A program made the translations under genes and the position numbers. The notes beneath the pieces were generated by a model. It was given only the letters and a program-made list of their open reading frames with translations. It was not told the origin of the DNA and searched no databases. A stretch of DNA of 64,000 bases. Source: Streptomyces kaniharaensis (GTDB lineage: Bacteria > Actinomycetota > Actinomycetes > Streptomycetales > Streptomycetaceae). The stretch is from positions 4,689,501 through 4,753,500 of the forward strand of contig NZ_WBOF01000001.1 of NCBI RefSeq assembly GCF_009569385.1, in the 5' to 3' direction. The first letter of the stretch is position 1; the number at the start of each line of letters is the position of its first letter. Shown here piece after piece: positions 1-8,401 of the stretch.

Positions 1-954
1 CAGGACGCCGGCCACATCCGTCGACTTCGTCGACACCGGTGTCAGCCGCAGTCCGGTGATCACCTTGCTGTAGAGGTCCATGGCGATGGTGAGCTCGCAC
101 CGCACCCACCTGCAGGTCACCGGCTCCATCGCGAAGACGTCCAGGCTGTTGGTGTCCAGCACGACGTACTCACCAGGACGCGTCGCGCGCAGCCTGCCGT
201 AGACCCCCTGCGGGCTGTTCGCGATCGACCGCTTGCCCTTCGTGCTTCCCTCGAACGCGTTCGTCCCTCGGCCCAGCTCGCGCAGCAGGGCATAGCCGGT
301 TGACTGCTTCGGGATCCGCACCGCATCGCGACCGTACTCCTTGGCCAGACGCTCCTCGATCTCCATCAGCACCAGACCCCGCACCGGGCGGCTGGACTTC
401 TCGTATCCCTTGATCACCGATCGCGCCATCTCCACCCAGCGCGGATCCGCCCGGTCCAGGACGCCTCGGGCCTGACGCTTGCTCACCAACCCCGCCGGGC
501 CGGCTTCCTCGACCTTGGATACCCAACGGCGCACCGTCGCCGGGTCGACTCCCAGCTCTGCGGCCTTCGCCCGGTACCGGTGCATCAACGGCACCCCCGG
601 GGCGTAGTCCGGCCGCGGCTCGCCTTCCAACGCCAGTTCGGCAGAACCCAACTGATAACCGCAGCGGACCTCCTGGACATGCCGGAACCGGACAGTGAGC
701 GCATCGTCCTCAGCGCCGCTGAGACCACTCAGCAGCACTGCGGCCGCCGGCTCTGCAGGCGGAGCCTCCACCAGGAACTCAGTCGAGGGATCGGCCAGCA
801 GTACCGAGAGGTCGACCTGCCGCCACGAGGGGCGGCCGTGGGCCGACGACTGCTGCAGCAGGACCCGGCGGCCCTCGATCTCCGCGATGGTGAACTGCTC
901 GCCGTCGTAGGTCAACGGCAGCCCCGGTCGAAGAGTCGTCGTCCACGTACTCAC
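1..954 (-). CDS. Tn7-like TnsB/Mu-type DDE transposase, partial (3' end outside window)
   Basis: Reads as a continuous minus-strand frame from GTG at 954 to the window edge (about 318 residues). It is a transposase of the TnsB/MuA/Tn552 type, which cuts and joins the 3' ends of the element. Residues ~125-140 carry a helix-turn-helix (VDPATVRRWVSKVEE) as in the Mu transposase DNA-binding region. Near residue 265 is VVLDTNSLDVF, the first acidic residue of an rve (RNase H-fold) core; the other two lie beyond the window. The GTG start overlaps the TGA of the tnsA-like gene (GTGA), so the pair is translationally coupled, as tnsA-tnsB usually are. The frame was read by hand from the sequence. Confidence 0.8.
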   Translation of the reverse strand, partial: MSTWTTTLRPGLPLTYDGEQFTIAEIEGRRVLLQQSSAHGRPSWRQVDLSVLLADPSTEFLVEAPPAEPAAAVLLSGLSGAEDDALTVRFRHVQEVRCGYQLGSAELALEGEPRPDYAPGVPLMHRYRAKAAELGVDPATVRRWVSKVEEAGPAGLVSKRQARGVLDRADPRWVEMARSVIKGYEKSSRPVRGLVLMEIEERLAKEYGRDAVRIPKQSTGYALLRELGRGTNAFEGSTKGKRSIANSPQGVYGRLRATRPGEYVVLDTNSLDVFAMEPVTCRWVRCELTIAMDLYSKVITGLRLTPVSTKSTDVAGVL

Positions 955-1703
955 GCGGACCTCCGCAGAACCCAGTCGCCGCTCAGGGGGCGGGACAGAT
1001 CAGTAGTCAGGCGACCGGACCACACCAGTGCCAACAGTGCAGGACGCGCCTCGTGATCCGGCCGTCCGGCCGCCAGCCGACGCTCGGCGACCCCGAGCCG
1101 GTCTCCGTCCCGCACGCACTCCCATGCGCGCTCGATGTCGGCCTCCGGGACCAGCCCTGGACGGCGGTAGGCCGCGAGGAATCGGACGTTCTCCAGCAGC
1201 ACCCGATCCGCTCCGGACCAGATCTCGTACTCCCAGCCGTGCCGCCCGACCAGTTCACCCGGCCAGGCCAAGGCTTCCGCGATCTTCGGATCTGCGGCCC
1301 GGTCAGCAGGTTTGACGTTCACCACCCGCACCACGCCCGAGTCCATGACCAGCAGGAAGTCGGGCACGTGCCGACGTACCCGGCCACCGACCCGGGCCGT
1401 CAGATGGCAAGGCTGGGCGTAGATTCCACGCACTGCAGGATCCATGTCGGCCAGGAGAAGTCGCGCGAGCTCCAGACGGCTCTCATAGACCACTGGGCCG
1501 GCCATCGTCGCCGATGCGTAGCGCCCCGAGTAGTGCGTCTGGCCATGGACGGAGCGGAACTTCCTCCACGGCACAGACCAGGTGAAATCCGCTAACCGCA
1601 GGTCTCCGAAAGGGACCTTCCGCACCGATGCGTCGTCGTACCGGATCGACGCGATCGGCTGTTCGTACTTCCCGCGGACTCGGGCTGGACTCTGAACGAT
1701 CAT
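951..1703 (-). CDS. TnsA-like transposon endonuclease
   Basis: About 250 residues from ATG at 1703 (MIVQSPARVRGK). TnsA proteins are restriction-enzyme-like nucleases that cut the 5' ends of Tn7-like elements alongside TnsB. The nuclease core is visible: VYESRLELARL (E of the fold), RHVPDFLLVMDSGVV with the catalytic Asp, and VVNVKPADRA with the QxK-equivalent lysine. Longer in-frame starts exist up to 1796, but they run through a cluster of short repeats that looks like a transposon end, so the downstream ATG is preferred even though no clear Shine-Dalgarno precedes it. The stop overlaps the tnsB start. Target-selection genes (TnsC/D, TniQ) would lie left of the window. Confidence 0.75.
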   Translation of the reverse strand: MIVQSPARVRGKYEQPIASIRYDDASVRKVPFGDLRLADFTWSVPWRKFRSVHGQTHYSGRYASATMAGPVVYESRLELARLLLADMDPAVRGIYAQPCHLTARVGGRVRRHVPDFLLVMDSGVVRVVNVKPADRAADPKIAEALAWPGELVGRHGWEYEIWSGADRVLLENVRFLAAYRRPGLVPEADIERAWECVRDGDRLGVAERRLAAGRPDHEARPALLALVWSGRLTTDLSRPLSGDWVLRRSA

Positions 1704-1732
1704 AGGAGGGACCTTAGTTACCGTCCGGAGTC

Positions 1733-1796
1733 GATGCGCAGCGAATCCTGGAATTGCGTATTCACTGCGCATCTCACGTATCCATTGCGCATTCAT
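1733..1796. repeat. Short repeat cluster, probable Tn7-like transposon end
   Basis: Three TGCG-(C/T)AT-containing direct repeats start near 1754, 1766 and 1785 (core TTGCGcATtCA). An inverted copy, GATGCGCAGCGAAT, sits at 1733-1746 facing ATTCACTGCGCATC at 1760-1773 (13 of 14 bases pair). Multiple spaced short repeats outside tnsA are what TnsB-binding ends look like. The ABC exporter stop codon at 1793-1795 falls inside the last repeat, which suggests that the element inserted into the tail of that gene. An operator for tnsA is an alternative. Confidence 0.45.
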
Positions 1797-3718
1797 CCGT
1801 GGAACCTAGAACCGCGTTGGTTGGGAATCCCGCGGTCGTTCTGCAGCTGCCACAGCTCGTGGAAGAGGCCAGCCGTGTCGGCAACGAGTTCGATGAAGGT
1901 GCCCTGCTGGATGATGCGGCCGTGGTCGAGGACCACGATGCGGTCCGCCATGGCGACGTTGGCGAGGCGGTGACTGACCAGCACCACGGCGCGGTCACGG
2001 GCGAGAGCGCGCAAGCCGGAGAAGATCCGGTGCTCGGCACGGGGATCGAGCGCGGAGGTCGGCTCGTCCAGGACCAGCAGGCCCGAACGCCGGTAGAAGG
2101 CCCGAGCGATGGCGATCCTCTGCCACTGGCCGCCGGAGAGCTCCTGGCCGCCCCACATCTCCCGTGCGAGGAGGGTGTCCAGGCCGGCGCGCAGATCGTC
2201 CAGGACATCGATGGCCCCGGAGGCGACGGCGGCGGCGTGGACCGCCTCGTCACCACCGTGCGGTTGGCCGAGGGTGATGTTCTCGCGGGCGGACAGGGGG
2301 AAGCGCGCGTAACTCTGAGGCACGACCGCTGTTTCCCTCCACAGGGCCGCCGGGTCCAGGTCGCGGGTGTCGGTGCCGTCCCACGTGACCGCGCCTTCGG
2401 TGGGGATGTAGAGGCCGGCCAGGATCTTGGACAGGGTGGTTTTCCCGGAGCCATTCTCACCGACCAGGGCGACGACTTCGCCACGACGGAAGTCCAGGCT
2501 GATCTTCTCCAGCGAGGGGGTGTCGGATCCGGGGTAGGTATAGGTCAGGTTCTCGGCCCGGACCAGGGCGGGGGCCGCCGGGCTCTTGTTGCCCCGGTTG
2601 AGTCGATGGCCGCCCGCCTCATCCAGGAACCTCGACCAGTCGTCCAGGTAGAGGCCCGACCGGTACAGGTCGGCCCCGTACCCGACGATGCCGTGCAGGC
2701 CGCTGGCGGCGGTGCTCAGAGCGAAGACTGCAGTGCCGGCGGAGGCCACCGACATGTGCCCCGTGGCCAGCAGGACGACCACCGCCGCCCACACCAGCGC
2801 AGAGGCGAGTCCGGAGGCGATGGCCCCGACGATGTATGCCTTGGCACTGCGCCAGGCGGCCCGATTGGTGGCGGTGGTGACGCGCTCGCCGGTCGTCCGG
2901 TAGCGGTGCGTCAGGAACGGCGCCATTGTGCCCGAGCGGATCTGATCGGCGGGTTCCTTGTTCACCAGGTACCAGCGCAACAGGTTCAGCACCCGCCGGT
3001 CATGGAAGGTCTCGACCATCGTGACGTAGGAGATCCGGGCGGCTCGCACGGAGGCGATCCCCTGGGGGAGGGCCGCGAGGACCAGGAGCGGGAGGAGCGC
3101 AGGGTGAAGGGCCGTCAGGACGACGACGGCGGCGACGAGGGACGCGGCGGAGGCGATGACGTTCTGGGTCTGGCCGATGAGGTCACGTGAGACCTCGGCC
3201 CCGCGGTCGGCCGCGTCGAAGCGGTCGTTGTATCCGGCGCGGTCGTATGCGGTCAGCTCCGCGTTGGTCGCCGCGTCCAGCAGCATCATCTCCGCCTCGC
3301 GGGCGACCCTCGGGGAGATCCGGGAGGACAGCGCGCTGATGGTGATCCCGAGCAGGGACCGTAGGCCGGCCGCCCCGGCGACGACCGCGATGGATGGGAT
3401 CGCCTGGTGGAGGCGGTCGGTGATGTGCCCGGAGGCGATCAGCGCTTTGATCGTGCCGGTGGTGGCCAGCAGCCCGAAGGCCCCGAGGAGCCCGGAGGCG
3501 GCCTGGCAGATCAGCAGGACGGCCACGGCGACCCGGTCAACCCGCCACGCGAGGCCGAGCGTGCGGCGCATCAGGCCGGGAAGCCTCCTGGCCATGTTGC
3601 GTGCGGTGATGGACTCGGCGATGTCGAGCCGGTCGCCGCCGGGGTGCTGGAACGTCAGCTCCTCGCTCGGCGTGGTGTCAGTCGGGGTGTCGGGGGTGGT
3701 GGTGTCGGTCACGGTCAC
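1793..3718 (-). CDS. ABC transporter, half-type exporter (permease fused to ATPase)
   Basis: About 640 residues. The N-terminal half is a type I exporter membrane domain with several hydrophobic stretches (RVAVAVLLICQAASGLLGAF; ASLVAAVVVLTALHPALLPL; GLASALVWAAVVVLLATG). The C-terminal half is a complete nucleotide-binding domain: Walker A GENGSGKTT, Q-loop VVPQSY, signature LSGGQWQR, Walker B LLVLDEPTSALD and H-loop VSHR. Substrate unknown; such half-transporters work as dimers in the cytoplasmic membrane. Start taken at GTG 3718 (GTG 3712 is equally possible); the frame upstream has no transporter character. It follows the first Nudix gene by ~27 bp and is probably last in that operon. The final ~15 residues may come from the adjacent transposon end. 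Confidence 0.85.
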   Translation of the reverse strand: MTVTDTTTPDTPTDTTPSEELTFQHPGGDRLDIAESITARNMARRLPGLMRRTLGLAWRVDRVAVAVLLICQAASGLLGAFGLLATTGTIKALIASGHITDRLHQAIPSIAVVAGAAGLRSLLGITISALSSRISPRVAREAEMMLLDAATNAELTAYDRAGYNDRFDAADRGAEVSRDLIGQTQNVIASAASLVAAVVVLTALHPALLPLLVLAALPQGIASVRAARISYVTMVETFHDRRVLNLLRWYLVNKEPADQIRSGTMAPFLTHRYRTTGERVTTATNRAAWRSAKAYIVGAIASGLASALVWAAVVVLLATGHMSVASAGTAVFALSTAASGLHGIVGYGADLYRSGLYLDDWSRFLDEAGGHRLNRGNKSPAAPALVRAENLTYTYPGSDTPSLEKISLDFRRGEVVALVGENGSGKTTLSKILAGLYIPTEGAVTWDGTDTRDLDPAALWRETAVVPQSYARFPLSARENITLGQPHGGDEAVHAAAVASGAIDVLDDLRAGLDTLLAREMWGGQELSGGQWQRIAIARAFYRRSGLLVLDEPTSALDPRAEHRIFSGLRALARDRAVVLVSHRLANVAMADRIVVLDHGRIIQQGTFIELVADTAGLFHELWQLQNDRGIPNQRGSRFHG

Positions 3719-3744
3719 CGTCCAGTCCGGGGGTGTGAGGGGCG

Positions 3745-4212
3745 CTATCCGAGGTAGCCGGGGGTGTGGAGCAGGACGGTGGCGCCCTCCGTGCGGGCCT
3801 GGAGACCACGGATGAGTCGCTGTACGCCGTGCTCGTGGAGGAGGGCGGCGGCCTGGTCCGGGAGGAAGAACCCGTGGTCCGCCACCTCGTTCGGCTGCGG
3901 CTGGATCGGCGTGTCGGCGGGGGTGGTGCCCGCATCGAACATGAAGTGCACCGCCGGATGGGCGTGGCCGTTCTGTGCGGGGATCGGGTCGCGCCACTCG
4001 ATGACCAGCGGGCGGACCTCCAGCACGAGGCCGGTCTCCTCACGGAGTTCACGCACGGCGCACGCGGCCGGGGTCTCGCCGTGGTCGATCATTCCGCCGG
4101 GCCAGCCCCAGGTGTCGCGGTACGGCGGTTTGAGGAGCAGGACCCGGCCGGCCGGATCAGTCACCATGACGCTTGCTCCGATGTAGGCGCGGGGACCATG
4201 CCGGCCAGCCAT
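3745..4212 (-). CDS. Nudix hydrolase (first of three)
   Basis: About 155 residues. Nudix enzymes cleave a nucleoside diphosphate linked to another group. The full Nudix box is present: GGMIDHGETPAACAV followed by RELREETGL, matching G-x5-E-x7-REU-x-EE-x-GU. The ATG at 4212 is fixed by a strong GGAGG six bases upstream. The frame above it is not protein-like. It lies 31 bp after the second Nudix gene and 26 bp before the exporter, in a same-strand run. Substrate cannot be told from sequence. The paired presence with two other Nudix genes and a deoxyribosyltransferase-like gene points to nucleotide or sugar-nucleotide metabolism. Confidence 0.85.
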   Translation of the reverse strand: MAGRHGPRAYIGASVMVTDPAGRVLLLKPPYRDTWGWPGGMIDHGETPAACAVRELREETGLVLEVRPLVIEWRDPIPAQNGHAHPAVHFMFDAGTTPADTPIQPQPNEVADHGFFLPDQAAALLHEHGVQRLIRGLQARTEGATVLLHTPGYLG

Positions 4213-4243
4213 TCGGCCTCCGAGAGGTCCGCGAGGCTCATGA

Positions 4244-4789
4244 TCACGGCTCCAGGCTCTTCGGCCGCACGCACTGGACGGGCTGGTGCTCCGCGTACAT
4301 GGTGGTACGGGTTCGGCGGGAAGCGTCGGTGTGCGCCAGGCGGTCGAAGGTGAGCGGGTCCATGACCGTCCGCCACTGGTCGATGGTGAGGACGCGCCAC
4401 TCGGTGTGCTCGGCCGGGTCGAGAACGATCGCGTCGAGCTGAGCGTCGGTGAGGGTGCCGCCGTTGAAGACGAAGCCGACCCGGCATAGAGGCCAGCCAC
4501 CGCCGACCGGCGCGAAGTTCATGCCGATCAGCCGACACTCACCTGTGAACGCGATCCCGGTTTCCTCCTTGCATTCCCGCACCGCCGTCTGCCACGGAGT
4601 CTCGCCCTTGTCGGTGTTCCCGCCGGGCCACTGCCACAGGTCGGGGTTGATGGTGGACCGCAGCCCGAGCGGCCGGCCCTGGGTGTCGGTGAAGTACAGG
4701 CACCCGTACATCGTGGCGTTGGCAATGGTCCGGACGTACTTCTCGGGTGGGAACCACCCGGCTACCTTCGTTGAGTCGGTCATGGTCAC
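4244..4789 (-). CDS. Nudix hydrolase (second of three)
   Basis: 181 residues with a complete Nudix box (GGNTDKGETPWQTAV then RECKEETGI). The protein has a longer C-terminal part than its neighbour (WRVLTIDQWRTVMDPL and beyond). Its start ATGA overlaps the stop of the third Nudix gene, so the two are translationally coupled. Cytoplasmic; substrate unknown. The three Nudix proteins in this operon differ clearly outside the box, so they are not recent tandem duplicates. Confidence 0.85.
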   Translation of the reverse strand: MTMTDSTKVAGWFPPEKYVRTIANATMYGCLYFTDTQGRPLGLRSTINPDLWQWPGGNTDKGETPWQTAVRECKEETGIAFTGECRLIGMNFAPVGGGWPLCRVGFVFNGGTLTDAQLDAIVLDPAEHTEWRVLTIDQWRTVMDPLTFDRLAHTDASRRTRTTMYAEHQPVQCVRPKSLEP

Positions 4790-5265
4790 GCCTCCAGGTA
4801 CGCGGCGGGCCGTTCGCCACGGTGGACTTGGGTCGCGGCGAGCAGGTTCCGGGCGTTGTACTGTTCCATCACGCCGGATGCGGCGGCCTCGTCAACGTCC
4901 CACCAGCGGTAGGCCAGGAGTTCACGGGCGGGCAGCTTGATGCGTTCCACGTCGGCCGGGTCGATTGTGGCGTGAAAGGTCAGCATGTGGCAGGGGTAGG
5001 CGTAGTCGATGTCAACGGCCTCTGGCCACAGGGCTGCGGCGGGCGTCAACCAGTTGAAAGTCAGGAGCCGACCGACTCGCACAGGTACGCCGATTTCCTC
5101 CTCAGCCTCACGCCGGCAGGTCGTCAGCGGGGGCTCGTTGTGCTCCGCCTTTCCTCCGGGCAGGACCCATCGATCCGCCTTGGCATGGTGGACGAGAAGG
5201 ACACGGCCGTCGGGTTGGGCGATGTAGGCGGCTGCTGCGGCGGAAAATCGGGCACGTTCGGACAT
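4786..5265 (-). CDS. Nudix hydrolase (third of three)
   Basis: About 159 residues from ATG 5265, which follows GAGG at a good distance; the longer open frame above lacks coding character. Nudix box GGKAEHNEPPLTTCR then REAEEEIGV. The fold continues through FNWLTP and ARELLAYRWWDVDE, the last being the usual Nudix strand near the C-terminus. First gene of the three-Nudix run, with its stop overlapping the next start. Role within the operon unknown. Confidence 0.85.
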   Translation of the reverse strand: MSERARFSAAAAAYIAQPDGRVLLVHHAKADRWVLPGGKAEHNEPPLTTCRREAEEEIGVPVRVGRLLTFNWLTPAAALWPEAVDIDYAYPCHMLTFHATIDPADVERIKLPARELLAYRWWDVDEAAASGVMEQYNARNLLAATQVHRGERPAAYLEA

Positions 5266-5565
5266 GGGTTGTTCCTCTACGGGTTGGTGGGTGGAGCGAC
5301 GATCCTGGCAGGGCCGGTGCCTAGCTGTCGGCGCGTCGGGCTGGGCGTCACTCGATGGTGGCAACATCAGTTCGATACCGGCGCGTTGCCGTGCGGCTGG
5401 TCGCTTCTCTTCGGATCTCGCGGTGCGAGTGTTGTACGGATAGCGGGTCAGTCCACCAGATCCGGATATGCGAGGCGCACCCAGCCGTTCTTGTAGGTGG
5501 CTCTCAGCCGACAGTTCATCCGCGGCGGGCGGCGAGATACCGCGCCTGCCCGCACCGATGACTGG
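5266..5565. other. Intergenic region before the Nudix run
   Basis: About 300 bp with no convincing coding frame on either strand. It probably carries the promoter for the leftward Nudix-exporter operon; no confident -35/-10 pair could be picked. Confidence 0.4.
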
Positions 5566-6039
5566 TCAGGCCAGGGTGTCGGAGGGGAGGGTGGTGGCGA
5601 AGCTGGCGAGCACCGTGTTGACGGCGTCGGGAAGGGACTGCTCTACGGTCAGCCACGGCATCGCCCTTAGGAACTGCTCCTTGGCCTCGCGTGGGCCGGG
5701 CATATCCGGGTCACAACCGACGACGATGGCCGTGTCGAGAAAGCCGAAGGCATGCCGAGAGAGAAGGTCAGTGGCCATGACCGGGCCTGGCGGGTTCCAG
5801 AAGAGTGCTGCGGTGGAGCGGCGGAGCATCAGCTGGTGCCAGCCGAAGGGCCGCCAGGGTGCGTCGCGGTCGGCGATAGGGGAGGTGGGCACGGGGTTGA
5901 ACACGGTTCCGGTGAAGGCGGCGTTGGCGAGCAGGAGCAGTGCCTCCTGTTGCCAGGTGGCGTCGGGGCCGGCGGCAAGGAACACCGACGGACCCGTGTT
6001 GTCGGCGGGTGGGTGGTCAAGTGGCTCGTCGACTCTCAT
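5566..6039 (-). CDS. Nucleoside 2-deoxyribosyltransferase-like protein
   Basis: About 157 residues from ATG 6039. The N-terminal motif SVFLAAGPDATWQQEALLL followed by FTGTVFNPVP resembles the nucleoside 2-deoxyribosyltransferase-like fold (SVFLAGP...W..EAL...F.G.VF.PE), which transfers or hydrolyses N-glycosidic bonds of nucleosides. WHQLMLRRSTAALFW matches the region where the family carries its active-site contact residues. It neighbours three Nudix genes, so a nucleotide-salvage or modified-nucleotide role is reasonable but not proven. Start choice is moderate because no strong ribosome site is visible. Confidence 0.65.
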   Translation of the reverse strand: MRVDEPLDHPPADNTGPSVFLAAGPDATWQQEALLLLANAAFTGTVFNPVPTSPIADRDAPWRPFGWHQLMLRRSTAALFWNPPGPVMATDLLSRHAFGFLDTAIVVGCDPDMPGPREAKEQFLRAMPWLTVEQSLPDAVNTVLASFATTLPSDTLA

Positions 6040-6185
6040 CCCGGTCTTTTCTCGGGGCGGGCAGTGATGTGCATGGTGGGTGGCCGATAGGCGAGCGCTG
6101 TGTCGATGGGGCTCGCTGCGTGGTTGGAGGGGTGCGGCCCTGGCCCGGACGGCCGCCATGGGTTGGTGCTGGCGGTGCGGGAGTA

Positions 6186-6431
6186 TCAGCCAGCTGGTGG
6201 CTGGTTGACGCGGCTGCTGTGGCGATCCGAGGGCGCAGCGCGGTGGTTGACCAGGCGGTCGACGGCGGCGAGGGTGCCGAAAGTGGCGACGGCGAAGATG
6301 CCCAGGTATACCGGCTGGTGGATCTCGGCGCGGTGCAGCAGGAGGTAGAGGGCAGCGGCGCCGACCTGGGTGCCGATGAGGAAACAGATGGCTCCCAGTA
6401 CCAGCCGCCTCAACCAGTGCCGGGTACTCAC
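6186..6431 (-). CDS. Small two-helix membrane protein
   Basis: 81 residues from GTG 6431, overlapping the stop of the LuxR-type gene (GTGA). Two hydrophobic helices are visible: LRRLVLGAICFLIGTQVGAA and VYLGIFAVATFGTLAAVD, separated by a short basic loop, with a charged C-terminal tail. No family recognised. Translational coupling to the regulator suggests a shared function, for example a membrane partner or target. Confidence 0.6.
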   Translation of the reverse strand: MSTRHWLRRLVLGAICFLIGTQVGAAALYLLLHRAEIHQPVYLGIFAVATFGTLAAVDRLVNHRAAPSDRHSSRVNQPPAG

Positions 6432-6949
6432 GCCGCCAGCCCGCTGGGTTGGGCGGTGCGGCGCAGGGGACGGGCCGGCCAGGCGGAGTCGATGTCGCTG
6501 AGGAGCGTCAGGCCGGTGAGGACGCCGGTGACGCTCGCCTGGACCTGGCTGTGGACGCCCAGCTCGGACAGGAGTGTCTTGGTGTAGGTGCGCATCGTCG
6601 TCGGCGAGAGTCCGAAGTCTGCGGTCAGCTCGGGCGTGCTCCGCCCTCCGGCCCAGCCACGCAGGATCTGGAGCAAGCGCGGGGTGAGCCGCGGGGCGAT
6701 GGCCAGCGCGGCGCATGGCTCGGCGGTGTCGGTGACGATCCGGTAGGCGGTGGCCCAGGCGGCGAGGTGGAGCACGGTGCGGGTGCACGTCTTGGCGAGC
6801 AGGGCCTCGATCGCGTCGCCGACCTCGTGCGGTTTCAGAGCGAGCGTGGCGTCGCGGGCGATCGTGTCGTGGCTGGCCCCAGCGGCGACCAGGATGAGGA
6901 GCGCGGTGTCCTGTCCGGTGAGTTCGGGCATGGGCGAAAGGTCGGTCAT
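6428..6949 (-). CDS. LuxR-type helix-turn-helix regulator
   Basis: About 173 residues from ATG 6949, preceded by AAGGA. The N-terminal ~100 residues are alanine-rich helices without a recognisable receiver domain. The C-terminal part is a LuxR/GerE-like HTH: PRLTPRLLQILRGWAGG, then STPELTADFGLSPTTMRTY and LLSELGVHSQVQA, the usual layout of scaffold helix and recognition helix. Likely a DNA-binding transcription regulator. It is coupled to the small membrane protein downstream and lies directly beside the IS110-type insertion, so its own promoter region may be altered. Confidence 0.7.
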   Translation of the reverse strand: MTDLSPMPELTGQDTALLILVAAGASHDTIARDATLALKPHEVGDAIEALLAKTCTRTVLHLAAWATAYRIVTDTAEPCAALAIAPRLTPRLLQILRGWAGGRSTPELTADFGLSPTTMRTYTKTLLSELGVHSQVQASVTGVLTGLTLLSDIDSAWPARPLRRTAQPSGLAA

Positions 6950-7110
6950 GGCGGTGTCCTTAAGAATGTTGGGCGGTCCGGGAGGACCGGGTGTGGCTGA
7001 TGGCGTGGTTGCCCTTGATGGCTCCAGGAGAATGGCCGCCCGGTCCTCCGGGACGCTCCGACTGCTGATTGAGAACTGCGGGCATCGCTGGTTAAGGACC
7101 TGTCGGCGGA

Positions 7111-8364
7111 GTGTTCCTCGGGCCATGGAGGTGCTGGTCACGGTGGAACGGAGCGCAAGGCTTGAGCGGGTCGCACGAGCGGATATGGGTCGGCATCGAC
7201 GCCGGCAAGGGGCATCACTGGGCGGTGGCGGTCGACGCCGAGGGCCGGACGCTGTTCTCGACCAAGGTGATCAACGACGAGGGCCAGATCCTCCAACTCA
7301 TCGGGGCGGCCCGGGAGAAGGCCGATGAGGTGCGCTGGGCGGTGGACATCTCCGGCAGGGCCAGCGCGCTGCTGCTGGCCCAGCTGATCGCCGACGGCCA
7401 GCAGGTCGTCTACGTGCCCGGCCGTACCGTCAATCGCATGACAGGCGCCTACCGCGGCGAGGGTAAGACCGACGCCAAGGACGCCCTGGTGATCGCCGAC
7501 CAGGCTCGCATGCGCCGAGACTTCGCCCCGATCGAGACGCCGCCGGAACTGGTGTCCACGCTGCAGTTGCTGACCGGCTACCGGCGCGACCTGATCGCCG
7601 ACCGCGTCCGGCTGATCAACCGGCTGCGGGACCTGCTGGTGGGTATCTGCCCGGCCCTGGAACGGGCCTTCGACTACTCGGCGGCCAAGGGCCCGGTCGT
7701 GATGCTGACCGAGTACCAGACCCCAGCCGCCCTGCGGCGGATCGGCGTCAAGCGGCTGACCACCTGGCTGGATCGGCGCAAGGTGCGCAACGCCGCCGAC
7801 GTCGCCGTCAAGGCCGTGGAGGCCGCCCAGTCCCAGCTCACCGCCCTGCCCGGCGAGGTTCGTGCCGCCAAACTGGTCTGCGACCTGGCCCACCAGCTCC
7901 TCGCCCTGGACGAGCGGATCAAGGACAACGACCGGGAGATCCGGAAGACCTTCCGCACCGACGAACGCGCCGAGATCATCGAGTCCCTGCCCGGCATGGG
8001 CCCCATCCTGGGCGCCGAGTTCGTCGCCATCGCCGGCGACCTGTCCGGCTACCGGGACGCGGGCCGCCTGGCCTCGCATGCCGGCCTCGCGCCGGTGCCC
8101 CGCGACTCCGGGCGCCGGACCGGCAACTATCACCGGCCCAAGCGCTACAACCGCCGTCTGCGCTGGCTGTTCTACATGTCCGCGCAGTCCTCGATGATGC
8201 GTCCGGGCCCATCGCGGGACTACTACCTCAAGAAGCGCGCCGAGGGGCTGATCCATACTCAGGCCCTGCTCGCGCTCGCCCGCCGCCGAGTGAACGTCCT
8301 GTGGGCGATGCTGCGTGACAAGAGGGAGTTCACCTCCGTCCCACCCGTCACGCAGACGGCTTGA
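7111..8364 (+). CDS. IS110-family transposase (DEDD recombinase)
   Basis: Up to 417 residues. The RuvC-like DEDD domain begins with VGIDAGKGHHWAVAV and continues through GEGKTDAKDALVIADQAR. The C-terminal Transposase_20 domain has SLPGMGPILGAEFVAIAGDL and SHAGLAPVPRDSG, with the conserved serine region of IS110/IS1111 enzymes. ATG 7111 may be too early: family members usually start ~10 residues before the VGIDAGK motif, where only a TTG (7162) is available. IS110 elements lack classical inverted repeats, so the boundaries are not visible. A guide (bridge) RNA would be expected in a flanking non-coding end. Confidence 0.9.
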   Translation: MFLGPWRCWSRWNGAQGLSGSHERIWVGIDAGKGHHWAVAVDAEGRTLFSTKVINDEGQILQLIGAAREKADEVRWAVDISGRASALLLAQLIADGQQVVYVPGRTVNRMTGAYRGEGKTDAKDALVIADQARMRRDFAPIETPPELVSTLQLLTGYRRDLIADRVRLINRLRDLLVGICPALERAFDYSAAKGPVVMLTEYQTPAALRRIGVKRLTTWLDRRKVRNAADVAVKAVEAAQSQLTALPGEVRAAKLVCDLAHQLLALDERIKDNDREIRKTFRTDERAEIIESLPGMGPILGAEFVAIAGDLSGYRDAGRLASHAGLAPVPRDSGRRTGNYHRPKRYNRRLRWLFYMSAQSSMMRPGPSRDYYLKKRAEGLIHTQALLALARRRVNVLWAMLRDKREFTSVPPVTQTA

Positions 8365-8401
8365 CACGGTCATTGAGATTCTCCTGCGGCGGCCGAGCGG
8401 T

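Noticed and set aside
1754..3190. Plus-strand frame of ~478 codons opposite the ABC exporter
   Set aside because: Shadow of the exporter; glycine/aspartate-rich with no domain, while the minus frame has every ABC motif.
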